This document shows positions 14,124 to 16,652 of a DNA stretch of 16,652 nt, piece after piece (positions within the stretch are counted from its first letter, which is position 1; the number at the start of each line of letters is the position of its first letter). The position numbers and the translations under genes are program-made. This DNA comes from Candidatus Omnitrophota bacterium (lineage in GTDB: Bacteria; Omnitrophota; Gorgyraeia; B26-G9): the NCBI GenBank assembly GCA_022013205.1, contig JAKLQT010000226.1, positions 1 through 16,652 on the forward strand, written 5' to 3'. The notes below the pieces were generated by a model. The model made no database searches and was not told the DNA's origin. It worked only from the letters and a program-made list of their open reading frames with translations.

Positions 14124-15938
14124 ATGAAGATTCGCCAAAAACTTTTTATTGGGTTTTTATCAATTCTCGTGATTATTTGTGTAATATCCGCGGTTTCCGG
14201 GTATGTCTTTTTTAAGACGTTATCCGTGAATAATAAAATTCAGGATCTTTTATTTCGGGATATGCTCTTAGATGAGGCAGTAAGAGACCACTTGGTTTGG
14301 ACAGGCGAATTAAGCAATATGCTTTTATTGGACGCTCCTTTCACAGGAGAGCTTGATCCGCGGCAATGCCGGTTTGGGCAATGGTATTATGCTTTCACCT
14401 CAGGCGATTCCTTGCTTAAGGATTTACATAACAGCCTTGAAGGCCCTCACTTAGCGCTGCACGATTCCGCGACAGAAATCATAGCTCACTATAATGCCGG
14501 AGAGAAAGAGGAAGCAACAAATATTTACGCTAAAAAAACCATTCTTTATATGCAGATTATTCAATCCCAGGCCCTGCGCTTATCGCAAAGATCAATGGTA
14601 GTAATTGCCGGACTAAAAAAGCAGCATCAAAATATGGAGTCTTTTTTGATGTGGGTAACCTTTCTTGTGCCGGTCGCGGCTTTTTTGCTGGCGCTTTTGA
14701 TTTCCGTTATTATTTCCCGCAGGATAACCGTTCCCTTAAAGCAAGTGATAGAAAAAATAAAAAGCTTTAGTGTTTTTAGGGACGGCCCCCTGATTGAATT
14801 TTCGGAAAACTCCAATGATGAGCTTTCTGAATTAGGTTATTCTTTTAATCAATTAGTCAGAGAACTTCAAGAAACAAGAGAAAAAATGACGGCGGTTGCC
14901 GACCCCTTGTTTTCTGTGGATAACGAATTTATAATCACATATTTTAGTGACGCCGCGTCGCAGGTTACCGGATATGCAAAAGGAGAAGCCTTAGGAAAAA
15001 GATGCAGCGAGGTTTTAAAAAGCGACCTTTGCCAATACGATTGTGTTATGAAAATTGTTCTTAAAAAAGGAGAGCCCTTGCGCAACATTGAGGGGTGTAT
15101 TAGGACAAAGGCGGGTAAACCGCTGTCCATCTTAATAAGCGCCGCGGCATTAAAAGATTATAGCGGGAAGGTTACTGGAGGCATTGAAGTTTTTAAAGAT
15201 ATTTCTGTATTAAAAACAACGCTGCGGGAATTGGAACAAACCCGGGACAAGCTTTCCCGCACAGAAAGGCTTGGGTTGCTGGGACAGCTTACCGGGGGGC
15301 TGGCGCATGAGTTAAACACGCCTTTAGCCAGGATAAAACTGACGCTGGAATATCTGAAAAGGGTTAAATTGGAAGACGCGCAAAAAGAGATAAGAGTAGG
15401 TATGAAAATTATCTCTAACGATGTGATAGAATGTGAAAGAGTTATTTCCAATATTCTTAGTTTCGCACGCAGCAAAACTCCAATAACAGAGGAAGTTGAT
15501 CTAAATTCGATAATTCCGCTGGTATTGGACAAATTAGAATATTTTGAGCATTTAAAAGATATAAAGGTGACCTTGAATTTAAATAAAACCATACCGAAAA
15601 TTATTGCTGACAACAGGCAAATAAAACTGGTATTATTAAACGTGATAAGAAATGCCGCAGAAGCAATGAAAAATAAAGGTTTTTTAAATATAGAAACATC
15701 GGCACAGGCGAATTTCGTACAGGTAAACATTAAGGATACAGGGCCGGGAATCGCGCCGGATGATTCGCAGACAATTTTTGAGCCTTTGTATAGCACAAAA
15801 CCCGGAGGCTCAGGATTGGGTCTGGCGGTTTCCGCGACAATTGTAAAAGCGCATAACGGCAGTATTGAGGCAAAAAGTGAACAGGGAAAAGGAACAGAAA
15901 TTATTATAAAATTACCGTTTGATTTCACTTTGATGTAA
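14124..15938 (+). CDS. Membrane sensor histidine kinase with CZB-like domain
   Basis: The 604-residue kinase has TM1 (about 9-30), an external sensor (about 35-172), TM2 (about 174-197), HAMP (about 195-250), PAS (about 255-360), the phosphorylated H-box LAHELNTPLARI with His395, and a GHKL ATPase with N510, DTGPGI at 538-543 and GGSGLGLAVS at 561-570. The sensor carries H56xxW59, C82xFGxW, H109 and H113, matching the chemoreceptor zinc-binding (CZB) pattern. The C-to-H-to-H spacings of 27 and 4 equal those I recall for E. coli DgcZ. Zinc or oxidant sensing is therefore plausible. The PAS has a C303-C307 pair and C325. No response regulator is adjacent, so the partner is unknown. The start lacks a strong ribosome-binding site, but TM1 begins close after it. 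Confidence 0.9.
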   Translation: MKIRQKLFIGFLSILVIICVISAVSGYVFFKTLSVNNKIQDLLFRDMLLDEAVRDHLVWTGELSNMLLLDAPFTGELDPRQCRFGQWYYAFTSGDSLLKDLHNSLEGPHLALHDSATEIIAHYNAGEKEEATNIYAKKTILYMQIIQSQALRLSQRSMVVIAGLKKQHQNMESFLMWVTFLVPVAAFLLALLISVIISRRITVPLKQVIEKIKSFSVFRDGPLIEFSENSNDELSELGYSFNQLVRELQETREKMTAVADPLFSVDNEFIITYFSDAASQVTGYAKGEALGKRCSEVLKSDLCQYDCVMKIVLKKGEPLRNIEGCIRTKAGKPLSILISAAALKDYSGKVTGGIEVFKDISVLKTTLRELEQTRDKLSRTERLGLLGQLTGGLAHELNTPLARIKLTLEYLKRVKLEDAQKEIRVGMKIISNDVIECERVISNILSFARSKTPITEEVDLNSIIPLVLDKLEYFEHLKDIKVTLNLNKTIPKIIADNRQIKLVLLNVIRNAAEAMKNKGFLNIETSAQANFVQVNIKDTGPGIAPDDSQTIFEPLYSTKPGGSGLGLAVSATIVKAHNGSIEAKSEQGKGTEIIIKLPFDFTLM

Positions 15939-16049
15939 ATAGATTTATGCGGTATTTTGCCTTCTCTTGAGCGACAGAAAAATTGAGACGCAACAATGAG
16001 CGGGCAAAAGACTGGAAAGCGGATTTTTTTAAAGAGAGGAGAAGAATCA
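15939..16049. other. serS leader region
   Basis: This 111-bp gap contains a possible long-range stem: TTTTGCC (15955-15961) with GGCAAAA (16003-16009), extended by CTC/GAG past a small internal loop. A T-run follows at 16024-16030. It is too short for a T-box leader and I see no T-box motif. A regulatory role is speculative. Confidence 0.3.
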
Positions 16050-16652
16050 GTGCTTGACATTAAATTTATACGGGAACACCCTGATACAGTTAAACAGGCA
16101 ATTAAAAATAGAAACTTGGAACTTGATATAGATTTATTGCTTGAGCTTGACCGGCAATGGAAGGCATTAACCATGGAAGCCGAGGAATTGAAACGAAAAA
16201 GGAACATCGCCTCAGATGAAATGGCTGTGTTTGTCAAGAACAAACAGGACATTTCCATGCAAAGGGGAGCACTTAAAGAGCTGTCCCAAAAAACAAAAGA
16301 AATAGACGAGAAAGTGGGAGAGTTAAGGCAAAAAATTAACAAAATAATGATAAACGTCCCAAATATACCTCATAAATCAGTACCTGTTGGGCTAAATGAA
16401 ACAGCAAATAAAGAAATAAAAACATGGGGTACGCCTAAAAAGTTGAATTTTGCGCCAAAAACACATATTGAACTTAGCGAACAATTAGATATTATTGATT
16501 TACCCAGGGCAACTAAGATCACAGGATCAAATTTTGTGCTCTATAAGGGGGCAGGGGCACGCCTTGAAAGGGCATTAATTAATTTTATGTTGGGGATGCA
16601 TACGGAAAAACATGGCTTTATTGAGATTTCTCCTCCCTTTATTGTAAATAGA
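16050..16652 (+). CDS. serS: Seryl-tRNA synthetase, 5' part
   Basis: SerRS charges tRNA-Ser with serine. Only the first 201 codons are present; the frame is open at the window edge. The start is GTG 16050, 8 bp after a clear AGGAG (16037-16041), giving the family opening LDIKFIREHPDTVKQAI. Residues about 25-105 form the long antiparallel coiled-coil arm that contacts the tRNA, rich in E, K and L. The catalytic domain then begins, with GARLERALINFMLG and the motif 1 region ending in ISPPFIVNR. Catalytic motifs 2 and 3 lie beyond the window. It follows the kinase gene on the same strand, with a 111-bp gap. Confidence 0.95.
   Translation, partial: MLDIKFIREHPDTVKQAIKNRNLELDIDLLLELDRQWKALTMEAEELKRKRNIASDEMAVFVKNKQDISMQRGALKELSQKTKEIDEKVGELRQKINKIMINVPNIPHKSVPVGLNETANKEIKTWGTPKKLNFAPKTHIELSEQLDIIDLPRATKITGSNFVLYKGAGARLERALINFMLGMHTEKHGFIEISPPFIVNR

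Noticed and set aside
15939..16049. T-box riboswitch upstream of serS
   Set aside because: The gap is only 111 bp and lacks the T-box sequence that pairs with uncharged tRNA ends.
15158..16342. 394-codon open frame on the minus strand
   Set aside because: It lies antisense to the histidine kinase and serS, both of which have clear family motifs; its translation is serine/phenylalanine-rich as expected of a shadow frame.

Overview
The window is the replication-origin end of a bacterial chromosome. It starts 145 bp upstream of dnaA and runs through dnaA, dnaN, a DciA-like DUF721 gene, gyrB and gyrA. All supported genes are on the + strand, so they read away from the origin. The proteins are clearly bacterial. 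The organism looks like an uncultivated Gram-negative of the PVC side of the tree, with candidate phylum Omnitrophota as my best guess. Reasons are a long GyrB with a large tail-domain insertion, gyrA followed by archease, RtcB nearby, and moderate-to-low GC with frequent GCG alanine codons. This assignment is inference and has not been tested with a tree.

Layout. 1-145: dnaA promoter and DnaA boxes. 146-1504: dnaA. 1505-1632: very AT-rich gap with a DnaA-box-like site and a DnaA-trio-like array, a candidate unwinding site. 1633-5623: dnaN, DUF721 and gyrB as a tight operon with no recF. 5624-5913: repeat-filled gap. 5914-8800: gyrA overlapping an archease gene. 8801-12478: an accessory stretch with hairpin repeats, a small exported or lipoprotein-like gene, about 900 bp of non-coding structured repeats, and a two-gene type II restriction-modification system. 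12479-13918: rtcB. 13919-14123: a second copy of the repeat found between gyrB and gyrA. 14124-15938: an orphan sensor histidine kinase. 16050-16652: the 5' part of serS, cut by the window edge.

How the genes fit together. DnaA, the beta clamp, the DciA-like protein and DNA gyrase make up initiation, helicase loading, processivity and supercoiling functions. Archease and RtcB are partners in RNA ligation (tRNA splicing or RNA repair). They are separated here by about 3.7 kb of accessory DNA, which suggests that material was inserted between them. The methyltransferase and endonuclease overlap and avoid the GCG alanine codons that core genes use, consistent with horizontal acquisition. The histidine kinase has an apparently extracytoplasmic zinc-binding (CZB-like) sensor domain and no adjacent response regulator.

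I found no tRNA, rRNA, CRISPR array, transposase or convincing intrinsic terminator. The most interesting signals are the DnaA-trio-like array, the dispersed structured repeats around 8974-9095 and 10195-10516, the split archease/rtcB pair, the endonuclease with a variant active site, and the external CZB-like kinase.
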